Positions 1 to 9,283 of a DNA stretch of 38,576 nt are shown here, one piece after another (within the stretch, counting starts at the first letter, position 1; each line of letters starts with the position of its first letter). Position numbers and translations under genes: made by a program. Source of the stretch: Actinomycetota bacterium (GTDB lineage Bacteria; Actinomycetota; Actinomycetes; S36-B12); NCBI GenBank assembly GCA_009699015.1, contig WLOY01000016.1:1-38576 (forward strand). Direction: 5' to 3'. The notes beneath the pieces are model-generated. The model did not search any database, was not told the origin of the DNA, and saw only the letters and a list, made by a program, of their open reading frames with translations.

Positions 1-321
1 CACAGCAGGCCTTGCGCCTGACTGGTGGACTCCGCCATGGGACGCCGACACTGACCCTGACGGGGCCTGGTTGATCCCTGATCATGCGGGGGATGCGTGG
101 CATGAGACGGGCGGTCGCGTGCCCCTTGATGACAGTGCAATCCTCGATCCGCTGGAGGAGCAGTTCGGGGAGCAGGTCCGATCTACCTCGCTGCCTGGAC
201 CATCGCCCGACTGGCCGACCTTGAGACTGCCCGCGACGCCCTGTTTTACATCGCCCCGGTTGGGGAGAAGGACGAGTACGTCGAGCGCGCGCTGGGTCGC
301 ATCCAGCCGTTTCTTCCCTAG
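1..321 (+). pseudogene. 3' portion of an unidentified CDS, apparently frameshifted
   Basis: Frame 2 reads protein-like up to about position 175 (...DADTDPDGAWLIPDHAGDAWHETGGRVPLDDSAILDPLEEQFGEQV). Frame 1 then reads IYLAAWTIARLADLETARDALFYIAPVGEKDEYVERALGRIQPFLP and stops at 319-321. Confidence 0.5.
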
Positions 322-502
322 GCCGGGGCAACCCTGGAACGGCGAAGCCCCGCCGATGTCCTCATCGGCGCACTGATCTCGGACATCGGCTCTGGATTCC
401 CCGTCATGATGGTTGACGCGGAGGCTTCGCCCCCTGCGACGGTATCAATCCGCCTTCCGGCCGAATTCCATGCAGATTCGCAGGAGATCGTCCATGAACC
501 TT

Positions 503-982
503 TCAGGGCGTGATCGTGAAGTCGCCGCTCTCGAGGGTCCCAGCGAATAAATAGCCGTCGAACCTTCCCCCGTCCAGTAAGAGCAGCATCGAGTCTCCCT
601 TCCCGGGGCCCGTGCCTGCCTTGTCGGCGACGGTGACCTTGAACGTTCCAGGGGCACCACTCGGACGCGACTGATACGTGCCGGTGGCCACCCTTCCGAG
701 GCAACCCGTCACCGTTCCCTCGACGTTGACCCTGGGTCCATTCGTCTTCGTCCTGCGGTCGATGAAACTGATCGTCCCCGACCCGCTTCCGTCCAGACCA
801 CACTCGATCATGCTCACGACCCCCGCCTTCTGGTTGGGCAACGTTTCGCTTGCGAACGTCCCGCTACCGCTCAGCGTGCAGCCGCCTAGACCGAGCGCGG
901 CCGTTGCCCCCATCGTCGCAAGCCCTAGCGCGCGGCGAGGAATGGGAAGTATCTGACGTGCATGACGCTCGTGATGTGCCAT
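503..982 (-). CDS. putative lipoprotein of unknown function
   Basis: N-terminal MAHHERHARQILPIPRRALGLATMGATAALGLGGC looks like a lipoprotein signal with lipobox; an internal Met was chosen over the longer ORF start. Confidence 0.6.
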   Translation of the reverse strand: MAHHERHARQILPIPRRALGLATMGATAALGLGGCTLSGSGTFASETLPNQKAGVVSMIECGLDGSGSGTISFIDRRTKTNGPRVNVEGTVTGCLGRVATGTYQSRPSGAPGTFKVTVADKAGTGPGKGDSMLLLLDGGRFDGYLFAGTLESGDFTITP

Positions 983-1334
983 GTTGAGCCTCCGCAGCTT
1001 CGTCGAGTGATGATGCCCGCATCGCGCCGTGCTGAACGTTGCTGTCGCAAGAACTGCGGCCGGTGACGATTTCACGGCATTAGCGCAGGCTGAACCTCAA
1101 CGGTAGGCCCCGAACGCAGTAGATCTCGGGCTGGCGACAGGGGCTGCTCAGGCAATGCCCGTTCACACCGAGTCCGCCGAAATTGGCGCTGGTGGGGCAA
1201 ACCCATCGATCCAAAGATCGTCGACGGTGATCGTGGAGGAGTAAGTCGTCATGCAGGTATCCTTGACCGATTGATCAAGGAATACGACGCCTCGGCTATT
1301 CGGCCGTTACCTTTCACAGCGTCACGCTTGGACG

Positions 1335-1733
1335 TCAGACACGGACGACCAAGACGCCGATAAGGCCCTCCAGGGCAGCGAAGTCGTCGTCATGTGTCAC
1401 CACCGGCACGCCGTGCCGAACGGCAGTCGCTGCGATCCACAGGTCATTCACGTTGATTCGGCGGCCCGCCTCAGCCAGTTCAACGCGCAGTCGCGCCCAG
1501 ATCTTGGCGACCTCGTCATCAACGGCAAGCGTCTGGACACCACCCAGCATTTCAAGGGTTGCCATTCGCCGGGCGCGGGTGCTCGTGTCGCGGGCAGCGA
1601 GCACTCCTGCATGGAGTTCGGCGAGCGTCACCACCGAGACCGCCGATTCCTCGGGCAGTCGATCCACGGCGAGCGGCCGGCCCGTCTCGGAGGCGATGAA
1701 CACGCTGGTGTCGAGCAGCCCGCGCGAGGCCAT
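1335..1733 (-). CDS. vapC: PIN-domain toxin, VapC family
   Basis: LLDTSVFIA N-terminus, conserved acidic positions (VTLAEL, NDLWIAATA, VTHDDDF); overlaps the upstream antitoxin ORF. Confidence 0.88.
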   Translation of the reverse strand: MASRGLLDTSVFIASETGRPLAVDRLPEESAVSVVTLAELHAGVLAARDTSTRARRMATLEMLGGVQTLAVDDEVAKIWARLRVELAEAGRRINVNDLWIAATAVRHGVPVVTHDDDFAALEGLIGVLVVRV

Positions 1734-1990
1734 CAGATATCGCCAAGGTCATCGGTCGTCTCGCCTGCGAGGCGGGCAAGGTCATCGCGCAGGCCGGGTT
1801 CGGCCTGCGCTGTCGAGAGCCGCCGCACCAGGTCCGGCCGCGCGAGCCATGCCCTCCGCTCGGCGGCAATGGGCACCACCCTGGCTACCGGCTTGCGGTT
1901 CACCGTGATCACGATGTCCTCGCCCGCCTGCACTCGCTTGAGCACGCCGGCTGTGTCATTGCGCAGGTCTCGGGAGGCGACTTCAGTCAT
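1733..1990 (-). CDS. Phd/YefM-type antitoxin
   Basis: MTEVASRDLRNDTAGVLKRVQAGEDIVITVNRKPVARVVPI matches the Phd/YefM pattern; directly upstream of the PIN toxin. Confidence 0.88.
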   Translation of the reverse strand: MTEVASRDLRNDTAGVLKRVQAGEDIVITVNRKPVARVVPIAAERRAWLARPDLVRRLSTAQAEPGLRDDLARLAGETTDDLGDI

Positions 1991-2006
1991 GCTACGACCG
2001 TAGCAT
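1989..2006. promoter_or_regulatory. perfect inverted repeat ATGCTAC-GACC-GTAGCAT, candidate TA operator
   Basis: 7-bp perfect arms with a 4-nt spacer, overlapping the antitoxin start codon (CAT 1988-1990 on + strand). Confidence 0.55.
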
Positions 2007-2142
2007 CACCGTCGCATATCGAGTGCGGCCATTTGACAACGGACTGCATTCGTTCACCCGGCGCCTGGCTTGGTGTGCGGCCCGCGCCCGCTCCTCGCAA
2101 GGAACGGTAGACGTTCAGGCACTTGTGGTAGAAAATGGGGAC

Positions 2143-2406
2143 ATGAGCATGAACATCAAGAGCGCCGTCGCGCATCAGCTGGCAAGGGAATTGGCGGCGG
2201 TCGAGGGAACCACCGTTACCGATGCCGTCACCAGGGCCCTGCGCCTCGCCCTCGAACGCCATGCCCATGATGCTGCCGTCGATCGGCGACGGCAGAAACT
2301 CGAGACCTTCATGCGCCAATGCGGGGATGTCGTCGCCCACGACGTCGGGCCGTCAATCTGGCAGGCAGCTGACGACCTCTTCGACGAGCAGGGCCTCCCA
2401 CGTTGA
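2143..2406 (+). CDS. vapB: VapB-type antitoxin
   Basis: [40 protein letters not shown] is typical of the PSK-type transcription factor/VapB family; immediately precedes a PIN toxin. Confidence 0.85.
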   Translation: MSMNIKSAVAHQLARELAAVEGTTVTDAVTRALRLALERHAHDAAVDRRRQKLETFMRQCGDVVAHDVGPSIWQAADDLFDEQGLPR

Positions 2407-2801
2407 TCGTCGATACCTCCGCCGTCATCGCGCTCGTATTCCAGGAGGAGGAGGCGACGGAATTCGCACGAATGCTTGCCGAATCCGACATCACACGTAT
2501 CTCCGCTGCCACGTACCTCGAGGCCGCGATCGTCCTCGACAGCCGTCAGGACCCTGCGCTCTCCCGGCAACTCGACCACCTGATCGACTCGGCCGAGATG
2601 GTCATCGAGTCAGTCACCGCCGAACAGGCGAGGGCCGCAAGGCTTGCATACCGCGATTTCGGCAGGGGCTCCGGCCACCCAGCGCAATTGAACTTCGGTG
2701 ACTGCTTCGCGTACGCGCTCGCGATTAAGCACGGGGAACCCCTGCTCTTCAAGGGGGCCGACTTCAGCCGAACTGACGTCACGCCTGCCTGGCGGCCGTA
2801 G
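2403..2801 (+). CDS. vapC: PIN-domain toxin, VapC family
   Basis: [18 protein letters not shown]...[12 protein letters not shown]...[16 protein letters not shown] start overlapping the antitoxin stop codon. Confidence 0.9.
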   Translation: MIVDTSAVIALVFQEEEATEFARMLAESDITRISAATYLEAAIVLDSRQDPALSRQLDHLIDSAEMVIESVTAEQARAARLAYRDFGRGSGHPAQLNFGDCFAYALAIKHGEPLLFKGADFSRTDVTPAWRP

Positions 2802-2892
2802 CTCAAACAAGGTGAGCGCGCCGATATCGGGATGGGCAGGCGCAGGCTACTCATCCCTTGCGAAGACAGATCACCGCTCGTATCGTGACGTC

Positions 2893-4224
2893 ATGTCTCA
2901 GGTGCGGTGGCACGACCCCAAGAAGGCATTGTGGGCAGTGGGCCTCGTCGTCCCCAGTCTCACCTTCATCGGCATCGGCATGCACGCCCTCACCGGTTGG
3001 GAGGCATGGCTGTGGATCGGCCCGCTGTTCGTCCTGGGCACAGTGCCGATCATCGACCTCGTCGCCGGACGAGATGTCGCTGGCCCGCCTGACGACGCGA
3101 TCGCCGCACTCGAGGCCGACCGTTACTACCGCTGGGTGACCTACCTGTACCTGCCCCTCCAGTACGTCGGATTCGTGCTCGGCTGCTTCGTCATCGCCAG
3201 GGGCGGGCTCAGCACCTCCGAGAGCGTCGGCCTGGCCATCACCCTCGGATTCGTCGGTGGCATCGGTATCAACACCGCCCACGAACTCGGTCACAAGCGC
3301 GAGGAGAACGAGCGCCGGCTCGCGAAAGTCGCGCTCGCTCAGTCCGGTTACGGCCACTTCTACATCGAGCACAACCGCGGCCATCACGTCCGCGTCGCGA
3401 CCCCCGAGGATCCCGCGAGCTCACGGCTCGGTGAGGGCTTCTACCGCTACTGGTGCCGCACCGTAAGCGGTTCGATCGCCAGTGCATGGTCGCTCGAGTC
3501 GCGCCGCCTGCGCCTGCGCGATCGCCGCGCCCTGCGCTGGGACAACGACATCCTGAGCGCCTGGCTCCTCACCGCGGTGCTCTGGGTGGGCCTTCTCGCG
3601 TGGCTCGGTATCGGGCTACTCCCCTACGTGATCATTCAGGCCCTCATTGCCATCACCCTGCTCGAAGCGGTGAACTACCTCGAGCACTACGGCCTGCTCC
3701 GTCAACGCGTGACGAGCGGAGACCGCGTCCGCTACGAGCGCGTCGATGCCTCCCACAGCTGGAACTCGAACAACGTCGCCACGAACGTCCTGCTCTACCA
3801 CCTGCAGCGTCACAGTGATCATCACGCGAACCCGACCCGCAGGTATCAGGCGCTGCGTGATGAACCGGCCGCCCCCGTGCTACCAACCGGTTATGCCGGG
3901 ATGATCCTGCTCGCGCTCGTCCCGCCGCTCTGGCGCCGCGTGATGGACCCCAGGGTCGCTGCCCACTACGGCGGCGATCTCACCCGAGCGAACCGAGGCA
4001 TCGCACCCGAGCCCGCCGGGGCCACTGCTGCAGCGCAGAGACTCGGCGATCCCTCGGCAGTTGCCTGCCCGGGCTGCGGCTACACCTATGTGGCGGCGCT
4101 CGGCGACATCCACGAGGGACTCGCGCCGGGCACCCCTTGGTCGGCAGTAGCCGATGACTGGTGCTGCCCCGACTGCGGCGTCCGCAGTAAACAGGACTTC
4201 ATACTCGCGGCCAATCACCGATAG
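2893..4224 (+). CDS. alkB: AlkB-type alkane 1-monooxygenase fused to C-terminal rubredoxin
   Basis: Histidine motifs HELGHKREENE, HNRGHHVRVATPEDPASSRLGE, NYLEHYGLLR, LQRHSDHHANPTRRYQALRD; C-terminal CPGCGYTYVAALGDIHEGLAPGTPWSAVADDWCCPDCGVRSKQDF is a rubredoxin domain. Confidence 0.93.
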   Translation: MSQVRWHDPKKALWAVGLVVPSLTFIGIGMHALTGWEAWLWIGPLFVLGTVPIIDLVAGRDVAGPPDDAIAALEADRYYRWVTYLYLPLQYVGFVLGCFVIARGGLSTSESVGLAITLGFVGGIGINTAHELGHKREENERRLAKVALAQSGYGHFYIEHNRGHHVRVATPEDPASSRLGEGFYRYWCRTVSGSIASAWSLESRRLRLRDRRALRWDNDILSAWLLTAVLWVGLLAWLGIGLLPYVIIQALIAITLLEAVNYLEHYGLLRQRVTSGDRVRYERVDASHSWNSNNVATNVLLYHLQRHSDHHANPTRRYQALRDEPAAPVLPTGYAGMILLALVPPLWRRVMDPRVAAHYGGDLTRANRGIAPEPAGATAAAQRLGDPSAVACPGCGYTYVAALGDIHEGLAPGTPWSAVADDWCCPDCGVRSKQDFILAANHR

Positions 4225-4262
4225 CAGCGTCAAAAAGCCAAGCCGTGCGGTAGCGTCCCGCC

Positions 4263-4454
4263 ATGGCCCTTTACTCATGCCCCCAGTGCTCAATGTCCGT
4301 CAACACAAATTGCGGTGCCTGCGATGCACCCCTCGAGGACCGCACCCTCACTCGCGATGACGGTTCCCAGGTGAATGTCTCCGAGTGCCCGAACGGCCAC
4401 GGCAAGATCAAGTCGCCGATGTGCTGCGGCAGCGACATGGCCTGCGCGGTCTAG
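4263..4454 (+). CDS. small Cys-rich zinc-ribbon-like protein
   Basis: 63 aa with 8 Cys (CPQC, CGAC, CPNGHG, CC...C); directly downstream of alkB. Confidence 0.65.
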   Translation: MALYSCPQCSMSVNTNCGACDAPLEDRTLTRDDGSQVNVSECPNGHGKIKSPMCCGSDMACAV

Positions 4455-4462
4455 CAGACCCC

Positions 4463-6325
4463 TCAGTTCCCCCGTCGCTGGTTCGCGAGCCCCGCATCCA
4501 TTTCGGACCTTGCCTCGCGCACCGCCTTCAGTTCACTCGTCTCAGGTATCCCGACCTGCCAGAACGCTCCGCCCGGAGTCCAATCGCTCTCCCTTGATTG
4601 GACCACGATGACGCTTGTACGGTCGTGGGACCGTGCCTCAGTGAGCGCGGCGGCCAATTCGTCCGTTGAGTTGACCGCGACAGCCCTCGCGCCGAGTGCC
4701 TCGGCATGCGCGCGGAAGTCGACCCGGACATCGCTGCCCGGCCCGCGTGAATCGCGGAGCATGTTGTTGTAGGAGCGGCCGCCCTTGCCCACCTGCAGCC
4801 GTTCGATCACCGCGTAGCCGGCATTGTCGAGGACGACGAGGATGAACTTCTTTCCCGAGAGCACCGAGGCATAGATGTCGCTGTTGAGCATGAGGTAGGA
4901 GCCGTCACCGACGAGCGCGAACACCTCGCCCTTCGTGCGGGCGAAGGCCACGCCCCAGGCGCCTGAGATCTCGTATCCCATGCAGGAGAAGCCGTATTCG
5001 CAGTCGAAGGTGGCGATGCCCTTGCTCATCCAGTTCACGTTGAGCTCCCCCGGCAGGCCACCGGCGGCGGTGATCACGTAGTCATCAGGGGTCGCCGCAT
5101 CGTGCACTGCCGAGATGACCTGCGCGTAGCTCATCGGCAGCACGCCGTCATCAGCGCATCGCTCATCGACGAGGTCCTGCAACTCGTTTCGAAGTGTGCG
5201 GCCACGCGTCGACCATTGCTCGGGTGCGCACCAGTCGCCGAGGAGGGCCGACAGTTCGGTCAGGCCCTCTCGCGCATCGCCGACGACCGCCACGGCCACG
5301 TGCTTGACCGCGTCGTACCGGGCGGCGTTGATCGAGACGATCGGGGTCGATGGGCGGATGACCGTCCACGATCCGGTCGAGAAATCCTGCAACCTTGTTC
5401 CGACCGCGAGGATGAGATCAGCCTCGGCGCACGCGGTGTTCGCAGCATCTGCACCCGTGACCCCAACCGGACCGACGTAGCGTGGATGGTCGGCAAGGAG
5501 CGAGGACTTGCCGGCAACCGTCTCTACGACCGGAATGCCATGAGTCTCAGCGAAGGCGGCCAATTCAGCCTCGGCGCGCGAGTAGTGGACGCCGCCGCCG
5601 GCAATGATGACCGGGCGCTGAGCGGACGTGAGCAAGCGGACAGCTGCCGCGAGCTCTTCGGTGTCCGGACGGGGCCGCGGTATTGCTCGCACCTGCGGGG
5701 CAAAGAACGCCACTGGGTAGTCGTAGGCATCGGCCGCCACATCCTGCGGCAGCCCGAGGAACGCTGGGCCGCACTCCCCCGGGTCGAGGAGCATCGAGAT
5801 GACATGCGGCAGGGAGGAGAGAACCTGCGCGGGGTGGGTGATGCGGTCCCAGTAGCGCACAACCGGCCGGAAGGCGTCATTCACCGTGGTGGACGGAGCA
5901 CCAAAGTGCTCGACCTGCTGCAGCACCGGGTCGGGCAGGCGGGAGACGAAGGTGTCACCCGAGATGAAGAGCATCGGCAGCCGATTCGTCATGCCGACGC
6001 CGGCTGCGGTCACGAAATTCGTCGCACCCGGCCCGATTGACGACGTGCAGACCATGACCTGCTGGCGGCGCATCGCCTTGGCGAACGCTGCAGCCGCGAG
6101 CCCCATGCCCTCCTCGCTCTGGCCGCGCCAGACTGGGATCTCGTCGCGGTGCATCTCAAGGGAGTGGCCCAGGCTCGTGACGTTGCCGTGCCCGAAGATC
6201 GCGAGCACGCCGGGAAAGAGCGGAACCTCTGTTCCATCAACGACGATGCGCTGGGCGATGAGATAGCGGACGATGGCCTCGGCGGTCGTGACGCGGACAG
6301 TCGGAACTTCATCGATCGAGGTCAT
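4463..6325 (-). CDS. iolD: 3D-(3,5/4)-trihydroxycyclohexane-1,2-dione acylhydrolase (ThDP-dependent)
   Basis: 620 aa; IFGHGNVTSLGHSLE, RGQSEEGMGLAAAAFAKA, GDGSYLMLNSDIYASVLSGKKFILVVLDNAGYAVIERLQ; context with iolB/C/E. Confidence 0.93.
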   Translation of the reverse strand: MTSIDEVPTVRVTTAEAIVRYLIAQRIVVDGTEVPLFPGVLAIFGHGNVTSLGHSLEMHRDEIPVWRGQSEEGMGLAAAAFAKAMRRQQVMVCTSSIGPGATNFVTAAGVGMTNRLPMLFISGDTFVSRLPDPVLQQVEHFGAPSTTVNDAFRPVVRYWDRITHPAQVLSSLPHVISMLLDPGECGPAFLGLPQDVAADAYDYPVAFFAPQVRAIPRPRPDTEELAAAVRLLTSAQRPVIIAGGGVHYSRAEAELAAFAETHGIPVVETVAGKSSLLADHPRYVGPVGVTGADAANTACAEADLILAVGTRLQDFSTGSWTVIRPSTPIVSINAARYDAVKHVAVAVVGDAREGLTELSALLGDWCAPEQWSTRGRTLRNELQDLVDERCADDGVLPMSYAQVISAVHDAATPDDYVITAAGGLPGELNVNWMSKGIATFDCEYGFSCMGYEISGAWGVAFARTKGEVFALVGDGSYLMLNSDIYASVLSGKKFILVVLDNAGYAVIERLQVGKGGRSYNNMLRDSRGPGSDVRVDFRAHAEALGARAVAVNSTDELAAALTEARSHDRTSVIVVQSRESDWTPGGAFWQVGIPETSELKAVREARSEMDAGLANQRRGN

Positions 6326-7500
6326 GATGCATCGCCCTTGAGATCACGAACGGTCTCCCAGGTGCGCGAGGTCCACGAGTCGATTAGGGCCTGCTGCACG
6401 CTCACAACATCGACCGCCTCAGCGAACCCAGGACTGAACCCGCCGTCCGTTGCGAGGGACTGCATGAAGGCGAAGTCCTCGATGGCAACGAGGTCCTCGA
6501 ACCCGATGCTGTTCGCCTTACCGGGGGCGAAGGCACCGTGGAACGGGAAGCGGTCGCCTCCGAAGATCGTGGTGTAGCCCGAGTTCGGGCCATCCTCCGT
6601 GCGGTAGTACTTAAGCTCGTTCATCTGCTCGAGGTTCCAGGCGAGCGCCCCCTTCGTCCCGTAGACCTCGAAGGCGTTCTGGCTCTCCGGGCCGACGACC
6701 GTGCGGCTCACCTCGAAGGTGCCCGTCGCGCCGTTCTCGAAGCGGCAAAGCATTGACGCGAAGTCCTCATTCTCAACGGCGCCGGTCGGGTCGCCCGGAT
6801 TACCGCGGCCGTAGTGGCTGGCCGTGCCGGATGGCAGCGGACGCTCGGTGATGGTCGTGTGGCGCATGCCGACGACCTCCTCGATGCCGCCGACGAGGTA
6901 CTGGGCCATCGACACCGAGTGGCTGAGGATGTCACTCGAGACTCCGTACCCGGCCTCGTCCATCATGAAGCGCCAGGTGAGGAGTCCGAGCTCATCACTG
7001 CCGTACATCGACAGGAACCGCCCGCGATAGTGGGTGATCTTGCCGAGGGCACCGCTCGCGATGAGCTCGCGCGCGTGGATGACGAGCGGCGACCACAGGT
7101 AGTTGTAGCCGACGCCGGTCGCGACGCCAGCGGCCTTCGCGAGGGCGTAGGCCTGCACCGTCTGCTCCGGCTTGCCGCCGATCGGCTTCTCGCTGAAGAC
7201 GGCCTTTCCCGCTGCTGTCGCCGCCTCGATCATCGGCACGTGCAGCATGTTCGGGGCGGTCACCCAGACAGCATCGACATCATCGGCGCTGGCAGCCTCG
7301 CGCCAGTCGTCGGTGGCCCGGGCGAACCCGAAGTCGGCGGTGGCTCGCTCACGCCGGCTGGCATCGGTGTCAGCGCAGACGGTGAGCACCGGGTCGAAGT
7401 CGCGGTCCGGGAAGAGGGACGGGATTCGGAGCGCGGATCGGCTGTGCGCCTGGCCCATCCAGCCGAGGCCGAGGACGGCGATGCGGATCTGCTTCTTCAT
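6322..7500 (-). CDS. Gfo/Idh/MocA family oxidoreductase (inositol dehydrogenase-like)
   Basis: MKKQIRIAVLGLGWMGQAHSRS Rossmann motif, SEKPIGG motif; overlaps iolD start. Confidence 0.88.
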   Translation of the reverse strand: MKKQIRIAVLGLGWMGQAHSRSALRIPSLFPDRDFDPVLTVCADTDASRRERATADFGFARATDDWREAASADDVDAVWVTAPNMLHVPMIEAATAAGKAVFSEKPIGGKPEQTVQAYALAKAAGVATGVGYNYLWSPLVIHARELIASGALGKITHYRGRFLSMYGSDELGLLTWRFMMDEAGYGVSSDILSHSVSMAQYLVGGIEEVVGMRHTTITERPLPSGTASHYGRGNPGDPTGAVENEDFASMLCRFENGATGTFEVSRTVVGPESQNAFEVYGTKGALAWNLEQMNELKYYRTEDGPNSGYTTIFGGDRFPFHGAFAPGKANSIGFEDLVAIEDFAFMQSLATDGGFSPGFAEAVDVVSVQQALIDSWTSRTWETVRDLKGDAS

Positions 7501-8387
7501 CGGTTGAGCCTTCCTGTTGCTGAGGTCATCGGGCATCGGGGGTCGGGGTCCTGCGACTCCCACCCCTCGCGGATCCAGTGGTGGGCGGGGTCGTCGCAGA
7601 ATGCCATCGTCCGGTCGTCGGCCGGGCCTGCGAGCACGTTGAGGAAGTACATCGGGTACTCCGGCGGCGCGATGCTCGGCCCGTGATAGCCCTGCGGGAC
7701 GAGGTAGACGTCACCGTCGTGGATGGTCACGGTCTCGTCGACGCTGCCGTCGACCGTGTAGACGTGGAACAGGCCATGGCCATCGCGGTGGCCGTGCGGG
7801 GACCCTTGTCGTCCGATGCGGAAGTAGTAGATCTCCTCGTTGTTCGTCGGGCAGTCGTCGACGCCGTCATGTCGATGGGGCGGCCACGATGACAGGTTGC
7901 CTCCCGGAGTGAGGACCTCGCAGACATTGATGCGGTCGGCCTGCTCGAAGGACCCCGGGGTTGCGATGTTCGTGACCTGACGCGTCGCTCGGCCGGCACC
8001 GCGAACTTCGACCGAGACATCGGCCGCAGGCGTGTGGCGCACCGGGTAGACGGTCGTCGCGCGCGAGGTGCACAGCGCCACCTCGCCACCGGTACCCGTG
8101 ATGGTCAACTCGGAGCCGACCGGCACGTAGAGCCAGTCGGTCACTGAATCGAAGACCCCTACCCGCCCAGCGAGGGTGAACACCGCACCATCGACGGTCA
8201 CCTCGACCTCGCGCGCCGAGAGCGGCACGAGCACGCCTTCGACGCCGTCCATCGAACGGGTGATCGTCGAACCAGCCTCGAGGTCGAATACCTCCATGCC
8301 GCTGTAGGCCCAGCCGGCATCCTCCGGCGTAACGGTTGCGAGGGTGTCGGACGTTGCGAGGGTGCCGGCGGGCCGGTGCCAGCTCAT
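7497..8387 (-). CDS. iolB: 5-deoxy-glucuronate isomerase
   Basis: SWPPHRHDGVDDCPTNNEEIYYFRI, VHDGDVYLVPQGYHGPSIAPPEYPMYFLNVLAGP are typical of IolB. Confidence 0.92.
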   Translation of the reverse strand: MSWHRPAGTLATSDTLATVTPEDAGWAYSGMEVFDLEAGSTITRSMDGVEGVLVPLSAREVEVTVDGAVFTLAGRVGVFDSVTDWLYVPVGSELTITGTGGEVALCTSRATTVYPVRHTPAADVSVEVRGAGRATRQVTNIATPGSFEQADRINVCEVLTPGGNLSSWPPHRHDGVDDCPTNNEEIYYFRIGRQGSPHGHRDGHGLFHVYTVDGSVDETVTIHDGDVYLVPQGYHGPSIAPPEYPMYFLNVLAGPADDRTMAFCDDPAHHWIREGWESQDPDPRCPMTSATGRLNR

Positions 8388-9283
8388 GCGACACCCCGGT
8401 GGACCATGAGTGCCGCCCGGCCGACGGCCTCCTCGACGGTCAGGGCGTCGGGGTAGAGCAGCGCGCGACCGGGGACGAGCCCGCGGATATTCGGCACCTC
8501 GAGGGCTTTCTCCCAGCGCGCGAACACGTGCTCCCACTGGGCGCCGGCGTCGCCGCCGAGCAGGAGGATGGGGCAGGTGGTCGCGGCAGCAACCTTCTCG
8601 GGGTTGGCGGTGGCGGGTATCTTCAGCCAGGTGAAGGCCGATGACGAGCCGAGCCCCGACGCAATCGCCACGACCTTGATGAGCCGCTCCTCCGATGGAT
8701 CGAGGTGGGCGCCGCCGTGCTCGTTCTTCAGGTAGGGCAGCGGCTCGATGAGCGACATGATCCCGAGGTCCGACAGTTCGGTCGTGATCCGCGCGACCAT
8801 CTCCAGGGTCCGCGGGAGTCCGGGATCGGTGTCCTCGATGCGGAGCAGGGTCTTGCCGCCATCGAGGCCCATGCTCGCGATGTGCTCGGCGTCATATGCG
8901 GTGAGCCGGTCATCGAGCTCCCACTTGGCGCCGATGATCCCGCCGCGGTTCATCGTGCCGATCGCGAGCCTGCCCTCGAGAGCCCCGAGGAATGCGAGCT
9001 CCTCGAGGATGTCGGCGCTCGCCATGACGCCATCGACGCCGGGCACCGCGAGCCCGCGCACGAGACGGTCGAGCAGGGTGAATCGGTCGGCGATCGCGAG
9101 TGGATCCGCGCCCACTCCGAGCATTCCGCGAGCAGTATGGTCGGCGGCGAGGAGCATGAGCCGGCCATCCTCACCGGGGATGGTCCGCCGCGCGCGACCG
9201 CTGAGCGCACGTTGCAGTGCTCTCGGGTCTCGGACCCGGGTTTCGATGAGCTCGGCGTACGAGGTCGGCAGGAGGGTGGTCAC
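8384..9283 (-). CDS. Cgl0159-family (beta/alpha)8-barrel protein, candidate aldolase
   Basis: LLAADHTARGMLGVG, GVDGVMASADILEELAFLG, KTLLRIEDTDPGLPRT, LLLGGDAG; translationally coupled to iolB and iolC; GTG start inferred. Confidence 0.75.
   Translation of the reverse strand: MTTLLPTSYAELIETRVRDPRALQRALSGRARRTIPGEDGRLMLLAADHTARGMLGVGADPLAIADRFTLLDRLVRGLAVPGVDGVMASADILEELAFLGALEGRLAIGTMNRGGIIGAKWELDDRLTAYDAEHIASMGLDGGKTLLRIEDTDPGLPRTLEMVARITTELSDLGIMSLIEPLPYLKNEHGGAHLDPSEERLIKVVAIASGLGSSSAFTWLKIPATANPEKVAAATTCPILLLGGDAGAQWEHVFARWEKALEVPNIRGLVPGRALLYPDALTVEEAVGRAALMVHRGVA

Noticed and set aside
5102-6040. Long + strand ORF (312 aa) opposite iolD
   Set aside because: Antisense shadow ORF in high-GC DNA; the minus strand has a complete, clearly recognisable IolD.
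6814-7686. + strand ORF of 290 aa opposite the Gfo/Idh gene
   Set aside because: Shadow ORF, no plausible domain, and the opposite strand is clearly coding.
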